Source: Deltaproteobacteria bacterium
GTDB lineage: Bacteria > Desulfobacterota > Binatia > UTPRO1
Reading direction: 5' to 3'
NCBI GenBank assembly: GCA_020848745.1
Contig: JADLHM010000070.1
Span: 28,196 to 92,195, forward strand
Length of the DNA stretch: 64,000 nt
The translations under genes were made by a program, and so were the position numbers. The notes beneath the pieces are model-generated. The model ran no database searches, had not been told where the DNA came from, and worked only from the letters and a program-made list of their open reading frames with translations. This document shows, piece after piece, positions 1-8,675 of the stretch. How positions within the stretch are numbered: the first letter of the stretch is position 1; the number at the start of each line of letters is the position of its first letter.

Positions 1-1330
1 CGACGAGCGGCGGCAGGAGTGACGAAAAGGGACCGTCGAGATCGCGGCGATCGAGCACCCAAGCCACCTCGTCTTGCAGGCGGCGCACGGTGACCGCGTT
101 CGCGCGCGCGAGCCAGGCATCGGCCGTGGTTCGGTCGACGACCGGGAGAAGGGCGAGGGTGCGCGCCCAGGAGAGCCGACCCTCTTCATAGGCGGCCGCG
201 AACGGCGCGGCACGCCGGACGCCGCGTTCGATCCGCACGAGCGCCCAGACCTTGCGCGTCGAGAGGCCGAGGCGCTCGCGGACATAGGCATCGAGCGACC
301 GGAATCCGAGCGCGCGGTAAAGATGGTGATCGACGAGCACTCGGAGAAGCCGGCCGATGCGCGGCTCGACCGTGCGGAGCGTGTGCAGCGCGGCGACGAG
401 ACGCGCGTCGATCTCGTGCGGGTCGGTGGATTCGGCGGGCGGCGCGAGCGACGGCGCCGTATCGGCGAGTGGGAGGTCGTTGGCGGTTGGCTCTGCAACC
501 CTGTCGAGATCGGCGAGGGATGGATCGATCTCGATATCGACGACGGGCGCAGCGACCGACTGCCGATCACCGCGCCCGGCTCGCCGCTTCACACGAAGGA
601 GGGCGGCGATCACACGGTCGGCGATCGTCGTCCTCATCGGGCGCGCCGCGATCCCTTCGGCGGCGATCGCTTCCGCTGCCCGCCACGCCGGGAGCGGCGC
701 CCCCGCCATGCGGCTCGCGAGCTCGCAAGCGTGCCGCCAGAGACGCCGGATGCGACCCGGGCACTCGATCCGCAGCACGGCGACGGGCTCGCCGTCGATG
801 AGATCGTCGTCGAAGTCCTCGACCGCCGCACTCCGATTCCGCGAGCGGTGCGCGGCCACCGTCGCGCTCAGCACGTCGATCGAGCGCGTGCGCGCGAGGC
901 GCACCCACGCCGATTCGGTGGCGGCCGTCGCGACGCCAACCAGCAGCCGCAGCTGCGTCCACGAAAGGGTGCCGTCGTGAAACTCCGCCGCGATCCGTGG
1001 GCGATCCGCCAGCCGCCTGGCGACGAACGCCGCTTCTTCGACTGCGCGGGCGGACAAGCCCAGTCGCTCGCGAGCGTAGTCGGCGAGCCGCGCGAACCCG
1101 AGCCGGCCATAGGAGCGCCGGCCCAGCAACAGGTCCGCGTACATCCCGATCGTCAGCCGCGCGGATGCCTCGGTGCGACATGCCACCCGCAGGCCACGGT
1201 CGATGTCGATCGCGAGGCGCTCGCGCTCCACCACGCGGACCCGCTCGGCTTCGGCGCGCGCGCACGCGACGAGCCGCGGACGGCCCGCCGGCACGCGGGC
1301 AAAGGAGGGTCGGGCGGCGAGGTGCGACAT
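1..1330 (-). CDS. HNH-endonuclease-like protein, 3' end cut by window edge
   Basis: The reading frame is open on the minus strand from an ATG at 1330 to the left edge (443 codons, no stop). The product carries two copies of one roughly 100-residue module (about residues 58-158 and 325-425). Each copy has a 'LGF..L..Y.RERLGLS' segment, then a helix, then a 'G.LSW...L.LL' stretch. This modular N-terminal architecture resembles the HNH-endonuclease-like proteins common in delta-type genomes. The HNH part itself would lie beyond the edge, so nuclease activity is inferred. GGAG lies 10 bases before the ATG, with a promoter further upstream. Overlapping frames on both strands look like shadows because only this one gives a balanced protein with an internal repeat. 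Confidence 0.6.
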   Translation of the reverse strand, partial: MSHLAARPSFARVPAGRPRLVACARAEAERVRVVERERLAIDIDRGLRVACRTEASARLTIGMYADLLLGRRSYGRLGFARLADYARERLGLSARAVEEAAFVARRLADRPRIAAEFHDGTLSWTQLRLLVGVATAATESAWVRLARTRSIDVLSATVAAHRSRNRSAAVEDFDDDLIDGEPVAVLRIECPGRIRRLWRHACELASRMAGAPLPAWRAAEAIAAEGIAARPMRTTIADRVIAALLRVKRRAGRGDRQSVAAPVVDIEIDPSLADLDRVAEPTANDLPLADTAPSLAPPAESTDPHEIDARLVAALHTLRTVEPRIGRLLRVLVDHHLYRALGFRSLDAYVRERLGLSTRKVWALVRIERGVRRAAPFAAAYEEGRLSWARTLALLPVVDRTTADAWLARANAVTVRRLQDEVAWVLDRRDLDGPFSSLLPPLV

Positions 1331-1351
1331 CGGAGACTCTCCGGAGAGCGA

Positions 1352-1393
1352 AGAATAGGCGAAACCCAGTACGGTAGTCAAGAAAAATCTTGA
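1352..1393 (-). promoter_or_regulatory. Promoter with overlapping palindrome upstream of the edge gene
   Basis: Read on the minus strand, a -35-like TTGACT (1376-1381) and a -10-like TATTCT (1352-1357) are 18 bases apart and point at the gene starting at 1330. A perfect inverted repeat, TCAAGA-AAAA-TCTTGA (1378-1393), overlaps the -35 box. That is a typical position for a repressor or autoregulatory site. The binding protein is unknown. Confidence 0.45.
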
Positions 1394-1565
1394 CGGTCGA
1401 GGCAAGGGCCATCCCGATGGAAAGCGGATTTGCGCCACCCGTCCGGAAGTGGTGACATCGCCCGACAAATCAGAGTTCTTGATCGCGCTCAGGTTCATCT
1501 TGCATCCCACGATGCCGATCTGAGATCGCGATGCGCACCTGCCCCGCCCGTAGAGGAGTCTCCGA

Positions 1566-3752
1566 TTGGAAACCCAGGTCCGCACGCCCCAAACGGTCTT
1601 CATGCAGCCGCAGCGCCTCGTCGTCCCGCTCTTCCAGCGCCCCTACGTCTGGAACGAAGAGAGTCAGTGGGAACCGCTCTGGGAGGACGTCACTCGCCTT
1701 GCCGACCGTGTCCTCGCGCGACCGACCGATCGCCATCACCCGCACTTCCTTGGCGCCGTCGTGCTCCAGCAGGTCCCGAAGCAGACGGGGCAGATGCAGG
1801 AGCGGACGATCATCGACGGCCAGCAACGGCTGACCACGTTGCAACTGTTGCTCGATGCGCTGCATGCCGAGCTACTGGCGGTCGGAGCGCAGGCGCCGGC
1901 GATGCGGATCGAGCCTCTCGTGATGAACGCCGAGCCGTTTTGTGTGAAACCGGAGGATCGGTTCAAGGTCTGGCCGACCAATCGCGACCGCTCGGCCTTC
2001 AATGCCGTCATGGCGGCCTCGCCGCCGATCGACTACGCGGGGCTTGGGCACGTCGGTGAGCGCATGGTGGAAGCGCACCGCTTTTTCCACGCTCGGGCGC
2101 ACGAGTGGCTGGGAACGGCAGGGCCGGACGCGGTCGCGACCCGCGCCGCCGCGATCGAGACCGTCGTGCGAGACCTGCTGCAAGTGGTCGTGATCGATCT
2201 CGCCGCGGACGAGAACGCGCAGGAGATCTTCGAGACGCTGAACGCTCGCGGCGCCCAACTGACCGCGGCCGACCTCATCAAGAACTTCATTTTTCAGCGC
2301 CTGCTCGAGCTCGGGACGGACGTCGAGGCGGCGTATCGGAAGCACTGGGCGGAGTTCGAGACCGGGTTCTGGGAGACCGAGATCGCCGTTGGTCGCGTGC
2401 GTTATCCGCGCTCCTCGATCTTCCTGAATCATTGGCTGGTGGCGCGGACGGCCGAGGAGGTCGTGGCGCGCGAGGTGTTCGACCGGTTCAAACGCTTCGC
2501 TGATCACGAAGCCGGCGTGCCGATGAGCGGGCTGCTCTCGAGGATTCACGAGGCGTCGCAGGTCTACCGCCGGTTCGTGACGGGGGCGGCCACGCCTACC
2601 GGTCCGATCGACCGCCTCGGGCTATTCGGATACCGCACCGGCGTTCTGGAAAGCGAGGTCATCAAGCCGCTCGTCCTCGGTCTTCTGGATCCCGAAGAGG
2701 CGGAGATTCCGCACGAGCAGATCAGCAAGGCGCTCGACGTCGTCGAAAGCTGGATGGTGCGCCGCATGTTGGTTCGCGCCACGACCAAAGCGTACAACCA
2801 AGTGATCGCGGAGCTCGTCGCGCAGGTCCGCAAGGGTGACCGGAGCTGCGCGGGGGACATCATCGAGACGTATCTGCGCGCTCAAGCGAGCGAGAGTCGC
2901 TACTGGCCGGACGACGCCGAGGTCCGCGAGGAGCTCGGCACACTCCAGGCGTACCGGCGGCTGGGTCGCGGCCGCTTGCGGATGGTGCTCGAGGCGATCG
3001 AGGACTTCCAACGCGGGTGGAGGGACGGCCGGCCGGGATTCGGCGACGAGCGCGTCGCCCGCGGCAAGCTCGTGATCGAGCACGTCATGCCGCGAAAGTG
3101 GGTGTCGCACTGGCCGCTCACCGCCGGGGGAGATACCGAGACTGACCGCGAGCGGCTGCTCCACACGCTGGGGAACCTGACACTGCTGACGGGGAAGCTG
3201 AACTCCAAAGTCTCGAACGGTCCCTGGCTCGGCGCGGGCGGGAAGCGCGAGGCGCTCGAATCGCACGACGTGCTCGTCCTGAACCGCGAGCTCCTCAAGA
3301 GGGCAGCCGAGCAGTGGAGCGAGGTTGCGATCCGCCGCCGCACGGAGGAGCTCACGGAGAGCATCCTCCAGATCTGGCCCGTGCCGCCCGGCCATCGCGC
3401 GAACTTCCAGCGCGATCGCCGCCCCCGCCTCCGAAAGTTCGTGCAACTCGCCGACCTCATCAGCGCCGGCAAGCTCATGCCCGGCATGTCGCTCCATCCG
3501 CGCCGCAAGACGCTCGCCGATCGGGTCGCGATACTGCTCCCCGACGGCCGGATCGAGGTCGACGGTCGCATCTTCACCCGACCATCCGAAGCCGCCGTTG
3601 CGATCACGGGCCGGCCGACCAAGGGCTGGTACTTCTTCCTGGTGGATCAGGCATCCCGCCGCTCCCTGCAGGACGTCCGCCTCGACTACGTCGAAGCGAT
3701 GTCGGTCGACGACGACGATCTCGATGACGAACCGACCGAGGACGACGACTGA
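1566..3752 (+). CDS. DUF262/DUF1524 (GmrSD-like) protein with C-terminal RAMA domain
   Basis: The protein has 728 residues and starts at TTG, chosen because GAGGAG (1553-1558) sits 7 bases upstream and the DUF262 domain begins immediately. The N-terminal DUF262 region shows 'QRPYVWN' and the nucleotide-binding motif DGQQR (84-88), followed by 'FETLNARG'. The C-terminal DUF1524 nuclease region shows IEHVMP (His506), LGNLTLL (Asn537) and a following 'N.K.SN'. The last 90 residues ('GRIEVDGRIFTRPSEAA', 'GWYFFL') resemble a RAMA domain, which often accompanies DNA-modification and restriction proteins. GmrSD-type enzymes are NTP-dependent type IV restriction nucleases acting on modified DNA. No methyltransferase or partner gene is adjacent, so this looks like a single-gene defence protein. 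The substrate is not visible. Confidence 0.88.
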   Translation: METQVRTPQTVFMQPQRLVVPLFQRPYVWNEESQWEPLWEDVTRLADRVLARPTDRHHPHFLGAVVLQQVPKQTGQMQERTIIDGQQRLTTLQLLLDALHAELLAVGAQAPAMRIEPLVMNAEPFCVKPEDRFKVWPTNRDRSAFNAVMAASPPIDYAGLGHVGERMVEAHRFFHARAHEWLGTAGPDAVATRAAAIETVVRDLLQVVVIDLAADENAQEIFETLNARGAQLTAADLIKNFIFQRLLELGTDVEAAYRKHWAEFETGFWETEIAVGRVRYPRSSIFLNHWLVARTAEEVVAREVFDRFKRFADHEAGVPMSGLLSRIHEASQVYRRFVTGAATPTGPIDRLGLFGYRTGVLESEVIKPLVLGLLDPEEAEIPHEQISKALDVVESWMVRRMLVRATTKAYNQVIAELVAQVRKGDRSCAGDIIETYLRAQASESRYWPDDAEVREELGTLQAYRRLGRGRLRMVLEAIEDFQRGWRDGRPGFGDERVARGKLVIEHVMPRKWVSHWPLTAGGDTETDRERLLHTLGNLTLLTGKLNSKVSNGPWLGAGGKREALESHDVLVLNRELLKRAAEQWSEVAIRRRTEELTESILQIWPVPPGHRANFQRDRRPRLRKFVQLADLISAGKLMPGMSLHPRRKTLADRVAILLPDGRIEVDGRIFTRPSEAAVAITGRPTKGWYFFLVDQASRRSLQDVRLDYVEAMSVDDDDLDDEPTEDDD

Positions 3753-3803
3753 CGCGCGAGATCGTAGAGCTCTTCCGAGTCCTGGTCTAAACGGAGATTC
3801 CCG

Positions 3804-5312
3804 ATGCCGCTCTTCCTTAGTCGCGCCGCGCTCGCCGCCCTCGTCTTCGGCGTGCTCCTCGCCGTCTATTCCTCGTCGCGCGGGCCGCTGCCGACGTGGG
3901 ATGCGTATGCCAACGTGTTCCCGGCGCTCAGCCTCGTGAACGACGGCGACTTCGTGCTCGCGCCCACCGAGATTCCCTTTCTCTTCGACTGGAGCCTGCC
4001 GGCGAGCGGGCGCCGGCTCCAGGTGCCGGTGTGGGATCGCATGGTGATCGACGGGCGGCCGGCGGCCGAGCTCTATCGGGAAGGGAAGCTCCGGCCCGAA
4101 GGGTCGCCGTACTACTTCGTTGTCCGGACGCCGACCGGCGAGTATGTGGGGAGCGAGCCGCCGGGGACGGCGGTCGTGGCGGCGCCGTTCTACGCGGCGC
4201 TGGCGCTGCCGGACGTCGCCCGGAGCCTCCGCGACGTCCGGCCGCTCGTCGAGAAGAACGGGCTCGTGGCGGCCGTGCTGACCGCTGCGACCGCGGCGAT
4301 CCTCTTCCTCACGGCGGCGCGCTTCCTCGACACCGGGCGCGCGCTGCTCGTCGCGGCGATCTTCGGGCTCGGGTCGTGTGCCTGGTCGCTCGGCAGCCAG
4401 GCGCTCTGGGCGCAGGCGGGAATGCAGCCGTTCCTCGCGCTCGGCATCGACCAGTTCCTGCGCATCCGCGACCGTCGCGGCCATGCGCTCGTCGCGGGGC
4501 TCGCGCTCGGCGCCGCGGTCGCGTGCCGTTCGACGAGCCTCGTCGTGCTGGCGGCGCTCGGCCTCCATCTCCTCGCGACCGACCGCAAGTCCTTGGTGCT
4601 CGTCGTCGCGGGCGCGCTCGCGCCGCTCGCGGGCCTCGCGGCCTACAACCTCCGCTACTTCGGCTCGCCCCTCGTCGAAGCGCACGCGCTCATGGGACCG
4701 GCGGTCGCGCTCCGCAAGACGGGTGTCGCCGACCTCTGGCAGACGCCGCTCTGGGAAGGCGCGCTCGGCCTCCTCGCGAGCCCGGGCCGCGGGCTACTCG
4801 TCTACTCGCCGGTGCTCGTCCTCGCGTTCGTCGGCGCGTGGCGCGTCGTGCGCGGGCGGGCGGACCGCGCGTTCTTGCCGATCGTCGCGGCGGCCGCCGC
4901 GATCATGGTGGTGCGGTTCAAGTGGTTCGATTGGTGGGGTGGGTACAGCTACGGCTACCGGCCGCTCATGGACGCGATCGTGCCGTTCGCCGTGTTGTTG
5001 ATCCCGGCGCTCGCCGCCGCCCGGCCGACGGCGCTCCGCCGCGCCGCCGTCGCCGCGGCCCTCGCGTGGTCGGTCTTCGTGCAATGGGTGGGGACCGCGT
5101 ACGACAGCGACAGCTGGGACCGTCACGGTGGATTCGACCGCCGCGTCACCCGCAGCATCGACGAGCCGCGCTGGCGCGAGCGGCTGTGGTCGATCGGTGA
5201 GAATCCGATCGTGTTCTACTGGCGCCACCGCGCCGAGGCGGTCGCGCGCCGCGAGGCGAGCCTCGCGGAGTTCGCGCGGACGCCGTTCGAGGTGCGGCGC
5301 CCGACGCCGTGA
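3804..5312 (+). CDS. Polytopic membrane protein, possible GT-C glycosyltransferase-like
   Basis: The protein has 502 residues and starts with one hydrophobic helix. A hydrophilic stretch follows (about 30-130, with an early 'TWDAYAN' acidic motif), then about nine further membrane segments. An acidic residue in the first outer loop followed by many helices is the layout of GT-C (ArnT/PMT-like) lipid-linked sugar transferases, but no diagnostic motif is secure. A CGGAG-like ribosome site precedes the ATG. The gene stands alone between the DUF262 gene and a convergent Uma2 gene. Function unassigned. Confidence 0.7.
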   Translation: MPLFLSRAALAALVFGVLLAVYSSSRGPLPTWDAYANVFPALSLVNDGDFVLAPTEIPFLFDWSLPASGRRLQVPVWDRMVIDGRPAAELYREGKLRPEGSPYYFVVRTPTGEYVGSEPPGTAVVAAPFYAALALPDVARSLRDVRPLVEKNGLVAAVLTAATAAILFLTAARFLDTGRALLVAAIFGLGSCAWSLGSQALWAQAGMQPFLALGIDQFLRIRDRRGHALVAGLALGAAVACRSTSLVVLAALGLHLLATDRKSLVLVVAGALAPLAGLAAYNLRYFGSPLVEAHALMGPAVALRKTGVADLWQTPLWEGALGLLASPGRGLLVYSPVLVLAFVGAWRVVRGRADRAFLPIVAAAAAIMVVRFKWFDWWGGYSYGYRPLMDAIVPFAVLLIPALAAARPTALRRAAVAAALAWSVFVQWVGTAYDSDSWDRHGGFDRRVTRSIDEPRWRERLWSIGENPIVFYWRHRAEAVARREASLAEFARTPFEVRRPTP

Positions 5313-5425
5313 AGCGGTGGTCCGCCGAGCGAGGTGGTGGCGGCGCGCGACCCCATCCGTGCCTGAAACGGCAACCCCACCGAGCGCGGTGCGGCAGCGT
5401 TCCCCGCGTTAGGGCAGCGCAGCGG

Positions 5426-6034
5426 TCAGCCGAGGATCTCGGCGACCCGGAAGAAGACGCGCGGAAACGCGACCATGGCGATGCGCCGGCCGCGGACCAG
5501 CCGCTGGTGCTCGCGGTACCCGCTTGCCGAGGGGCGCCGGTACACTTCGAGCGCCTTCCCGGGGATGTCGATCAGCCAGAGCTCGCGCACGTGCTTGCGG
5601 GCGTAGAGATTCGACTTGATGCGACGGTCGTAGGAGACGCTCGAGTCCGCGACCTCGATCGCGAGCAGCACGTCGGATGGGCGGGCGTAGACGGTGCTGT
5701 AGAAATCGGCCCGCACTGCGAGGAGTGTCAGATCGGGCTGCGGCTCGGAGTAGTCGTCGAGGACGACGGGATTCTGCACGCTGACGACGACCCGCGCCCC
5801 GAGCCGCCGCGAAAAGAGCGCGTTCAGACGGTTGACGCCGCCGATATGTCGCATGCCGATCGGGCACATGTGGAGGACGTCACCCTCGATGAGCTCGACG
5901 CGGGAATCCTCGTCGAAGATTCCCGCGTCGCCCATGCGGTGGTACTCGTCGATCGTGAAGCGGTGCCGGACCGGCATCGTATCGTCGACGGCTTCGTGAG
6001 CAACGGCGCGTGCCATTGCCGAGTTCCTAACCAT
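5426..6034 (-). CDS. Uma2-family putative nuclease (DUF820)
   Basis: The product has 202 residues from the ATG at 6034, preferred because GAAAGG lies just upstream; in-frame ATGs also occur at 6088 and 6016. It shows the Uma2 pattern: 'FTIDEYHRM', 'RVELIEGDV', then 'PQPDLTLL', 'LLAIEVADSS..YDR..K' and 'ELWLIDI'. The acidic residues and the lysine in the central segment form the PD-(D/E)XK-like site. Uma2 proteins are very abundant in some environmental bacteria and their role is unknown. A second, divergent family member is at 20938-21510. Confidence 0.85.
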   Translation of the reverse strand: MVRNSAMARAVAHEAVDDTMPVRHRFTIDEYHRMGDAGIFDEDSRVELIEGDVLHMCPIGMRHIGGVNRLNALFSRRLGARVVVSVQNPVVLDDYSEPQPDLTLLAVRADFYSTVYARPSDVLLAIEVADSSVSYDRRIKSNLYARKHVRELWLIDIPGKALEVYRRPSASGYREHQRLVRGRRIAMVAFPRVFFRVAEILG

Positions 6035-6172
6035 ACTGGTTCGCCTTTCGAGAACACATTTCGTGGTGACCGGCGCCGTTGAGATCATGCGCTAGGCGTG
6101 CGAGCGGCGCATCGCTCCGAGTAGCGGGTCGTCGCTTGACCGTTCCGCTGCGCGCGCGCTACGCCGTCGCGC

Positions 6173-6820
6173 GTGCGGATGAATGCGGCGGCGAGGCGGA
6201 GGCTCTTCGAGACGGTGCGGGATCATCTCGGCATGCACGTGAAGAAGCTGCATGCGCGGATGAGCTGGAAGGTCTTCCGGAAGGGCGCGTCGGTCCGGAA
6301 CTGCGACGGCAGCTGCTGCCTCAAGGGCTCGGTCGCGTCGTACGACGAGTACCGGAACATCCTGAAGCACAAGGCGCTGATCGCCCCGTACATGACGTCG
6401 CGCGCGCGCACCAAGCCCGACCGCTGGTTCGAGGCGCGGGTGAAGAAGGACCCCGACTACCTCTGCGGCAAGGCGGTCGCGACCCGCGTGCTCGACGGCG
6501 CGTGCGTGTTCCGCCGTGACGATCGCCTGTGCGCGCTGCACGTCGCGGGCGAGAAGGAGCTCGGCACGCCCTTCAAGTTGAAGCCGGCGATCTGTCTCCT
6601 GTGGCCGCTCTGCGTCGTCGACGGCGAGCTCGACGTCAGCTACGCTTCCTTCACGCGCCGCAAGGAATGCTGCGCCCCGGTTCGGAACGGCGCCCGGACC
6701 ATCTACGACGTGATCGGCCCCGACGATGCCTCGATCCGCATGATGGCGCGGAAGGAGAACTCGCGCGGCGGGAGCGGCGAGATGCCGCCGCACTTGCGGC
6801 GCGGACCGACGAAGTCCTGA
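6173..6820 (+). CDS. DUF3109-like cysteine-rich protein
   Basis: The protein has 215 residues and starts at GTG 6173 or ATG 6179. It contains 'C..SCCLKG' near residue 47, then 'CGKAV..RVLDGACVF...DRLCALH' and 'KLKPAICLLWPL', with a late 'ECC'. This spacing of cysteines around 'C.F....LC..H......G....KP..C.L.P' is that of DUF3109 and related YkgJ-type proteins, thought to bind zinc or an iron-sulfur cluster. There is no signal peptide, so it is probably cytoplasmic. The specific function is unknown. Confidence 0.7.
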   Translation: MRMNAAARRRLFETVRDHLGMHVKKLHARMSWKVFRKGASVRNCDGSCCLKGSVASYDEYRNILKHKALIAPYMTSRARTKPDRWFEARVKKDPDYLCGKAVATRVLDGACVFRRDDRLCALHVAGEKELGTPFKLKPAICLLWPLCVVDGELDVSYASFTRRKECCAPVRNGARTIYDVIGPDDASIRMMARKENSRGGSGEMPPHLRRGPTKS

Positions 6821-6913
6821 CGCCGCGGCCCCGACGCGGATCGATCCGACACCGCGTCCGCAACGCCGCACCGCGTGCACGATCCCGGGGGCATCGGAGC
6901 ACTCGCCCGGGCG

Positions 6914-8014
6914 TCAGACGTTGAAGCGGAAGTGCAGCACGTCGCCGTCCTGCACCACGTAGTCCTTGCCCTCGACGCGGAAGACGCCGGCGGCGCGGCA
7001 GCCCGCTTCGCCTCTGTGCGCGAGGAAGTCGGCGTACGACATCACCTCGGCACGGATGAAGCCGCGCTCGAAGTCGGTGTGGATGACCGACGCCGCCTTC
7101 GGCGCCTTCCAGCCGCGCCCGATCGTCCAGGCGCGCACTTCCTTCGGGCCGGCGGTGAAATAGCTGACGAGTCCGAGGACGGCGTAGCCTTCCTGGATCA
7201 CCTGCTCGATGCCGCTCGCGGTGATGCCGTAGGACTGGAGGAACTCGGCGCGCTCGGCGTCGTCGAGGCCGACGAGCTCGGCCTCGACCTTGGCGGAGAT
7301 CTTGATGATGTGCGCCTGGCGCGGCTCCGCCCACGCGCGCAGCCCCTGCACGTGCGCGTTGTCCTCGGCGAGCGACCCCTCGTCGACGTTGGCGCAGAAG
7401 ATGACCGGCTTCGAGGTGATGAGGCCGAGCTCCTGGAAGAGCACGGCGCCGTGTGCCGACTCGCGCTCGGGAAACGCGACCGCCGGCAGCCCCTGATGCA
7501 GGTGCTCGACGAGGCGCTTCGCGACCTCGAGCTGCGCCGCCGCATCCTTGTCGCCCTTCGCCTTCTTGGCGAGGCGGTCGATGCGTCCTTCCGCCATCTG
7601 GAGGTCGGCGAGCACGAGCTCGGTCTCGATCACCTCGACGTCGCGCACCGGGTTCACCGAGCCGTCGACGTGCACGACGTCGGAGTCGTCGAAGCAGCGC
7701 ACCACGTGGACGATGGCGGCGGTCTCGCGGATGTGGGCGAGGAACTGGTTGCCGAGGCCTTCGCCGGTCGACGCGCCCTTCACGAGCCCGGCGATGTCGA
7801 CGAACTCGACGGTCGCCGCGACGATGCGCTCGGGGTCGACGAGGGCGGCGAGCTTCGCGAGCCGCTCGTCCGGCACCGGCACGACCGCCTTGTTCGGCTC
7901 GATCGTGCAGAACGGGTAGTTGGCGGCCTCCGCGTTCTGCGCCTTGGTGAGGGCGTTGAAGAGCGTGGACTTGCCGACGTTCGGGAGGCCGACGATGCCG
8001 ATCGAAAGACCCAT
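6914..8014 (-). CDS. ychF: Redox-regulated ribosome-binding ATPase YchF
   Basis: The protein has 366 residues, the normal length for YchF/OLA1. The P-loop GLPNVGKST is at residues 8-16. The switch region 'NYPFCTIEPN' and 'VDIAGLVKGAS' follow, and the C-terminal TGS-like domain ends 'DYVVQDGDVLHFRFNV'. YchF is an Obg-related P-loop protein that prefers ATP, binds the ribosome and takes part in translation and oxidative-stress responses. It is monocistronic and divergent from the toxin-antitoxin pair at 8385. Identification is secure. Confidence 0.97.
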   Translation of the reverse strand: MGLSIGIVGLPNVGKSTLFNALTKAQNAEAANYPFCTIEPNKAVVPVPDERLAKLAALVDPERIVAATVEFVDIAGLVKGASTGEGLGNQFLAHIRETAAIVHVVRCFDDSDVVHVDGSVNPVRDVEVIETELVLADLQMAEGRIDRLAKKAKGDKDAAAQLEVAKRLVEHLHQGLPAVAFPERESAHGAVLFQELGLITSKPVIFCANVDEGSLAEDNAHVQGLRAWAEPRQAHIIKISAKVEAELVGLDDAERAEFLQSYGITASGIEQVIQEGYAVLGLVSYFTAGPKEVRAWTIGRGWKAPKAASVIHTDFERGFIRAEVMSYADFLAHRGEAGCRAAGVFRVEGKDYVVQDGDVLHFRFNV

Positions 8015-8384
8015 GGGTGAATCGCGTTAGGTAGCCCGGAGCATGGGCGTGGGCAAGCCGCGTGCGCCACCGCGCGCGCGACCCGCGCGACCGCGCGCGC
8101 GACCCGCGCGACCGCGCGCGCCACCGGGCGGTGGGTCGCTTTGCGGCTCCCGGTTCCTGGAGCCCCGCACTCAGGGCCCGCCGGTGGCTCCATGTTGCGG
8201 GGTCAGCGGGTCCGCTCTTTCCTCTTGGGCGCTGGGGTGTCGAGATCCGAGCTCGCCGCGTCCCTGGCTCCCCGGCCAATGGTAGAGAGCTCGATCCACG
8301 TTCATCGACGGCTGCCAGGACTTCGACCTCATCGGGAAGTGAGGGATCTTGTGTTTGAGGCCATCATGGACTCATAATCAGTCC
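8015..8384. other. Intergenic region, about 370 bases
   Basis: No protein with coding character was found here. The region holds a GC-rich tandem repeat (8069-8121) and the operator-like palindrome at its right end. Promoters for ychF (minus) and the toxin-antitoxin pair (plus) must lie within it, but only the latter has a recognisable -10 box. Confidence 0.6.
8069..8121. repeat. 21-base GC-rich tandem repeat, about 2.5 copies
   Basis: A 21-base unit beginning ACCGCGCG and ending CCGCGCG occurs at 8069-8089 and 8090-8110, followed by a partial third copy. The period is a multiple of three but no supported gene covers it. It is probably replication-slippage DNA. Confidence 0.75.
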
Positions 8385-8386
8385 AT
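8366..8386 (+). promoter_or_regulatory. Palindromic operator and -10 box at the antitoxin start codon
   Basis: The inverted repeat ATGGACT-cataatc-AGTCCAT runs into the start codon of the antitoxin (ATG at 8385). Its centre contains CATAAT (8373-8378), a good -10 hexamer. A transcript from it would begin at or next to the ATG, so translation may be leaderless. A palindrome over the promoter fits classic autoregulation by a Phd-type antitoxin. Confidence 0.5.
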
Positions 8387-8675
8387 GAAGGACATAAAAG
8401 TCAGCGAGCTCAAGGCGAACCTCAGCAAGTACCTACGGATGGCGTCCCGCGGCTCGTCCATCGTCGTCAGGGATCGCGACGAGCCGATCGCTCAGATCGG
8501 TCCACCGCAGGAGGCCGCGGTCTCCTGGTCGGAACGGATGGCGCGCCAGGGGCGCCTCCGCGTTGGGACGCAGAACTGGAGCCAGTTGAAGATCGCGAAG
8601 CTCGATCGGTCGGTCGACATCCAGGCGTCGCTACGCGCGGTGCGCGAGGATCCGAGTGAAGTACGTCGACGCTAG
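8385..8675 (+). CDS. Phd/YefM-type antitoxin
   Basis: The protein has 96 residues. The first half, 'IKVSELKANLSKYLRMAS' followed by 'SIVVRDRDEPIAQIGP', is the Phd/YefM DNA-binding fold. The variable basic second half would wrap around the toxin. The start at 8385 is chosen over an upstream in-frame ATG because the conserved domain begins right there. Its end overlaps the toxin gene by 20 bases, so the pair is co-translated. Expected role: neutralise the PIN toxin and repress its own promoter through the overlapping palindrome. Confidence 0.88.
   Translation: MKDIKVSELKANLSKYLRMASRGSSIVVRDRDEPIAQIGPPQEAAVSWSERMARQGRLRVGTQNWSQLKIAKLDRSVDIQASLRAVREDPSEVRRR

Noticed and set aside
74..1393. Long plus-strand open frames over the left end
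   Set aside because: They are Arg/Asp/Gly-rich and low in hydrophobic variety, typical of antisense shadows in GC-rich DNA. The minus-strand frame gives a balanced protein with an internal repeat.
8069..8121. Possible CRISPR or regulatory repeat array
   Set aside because: There are only about 2.5 adjacent copies of a GC alternation with no spacers. It is slippage-type repeat DNA.
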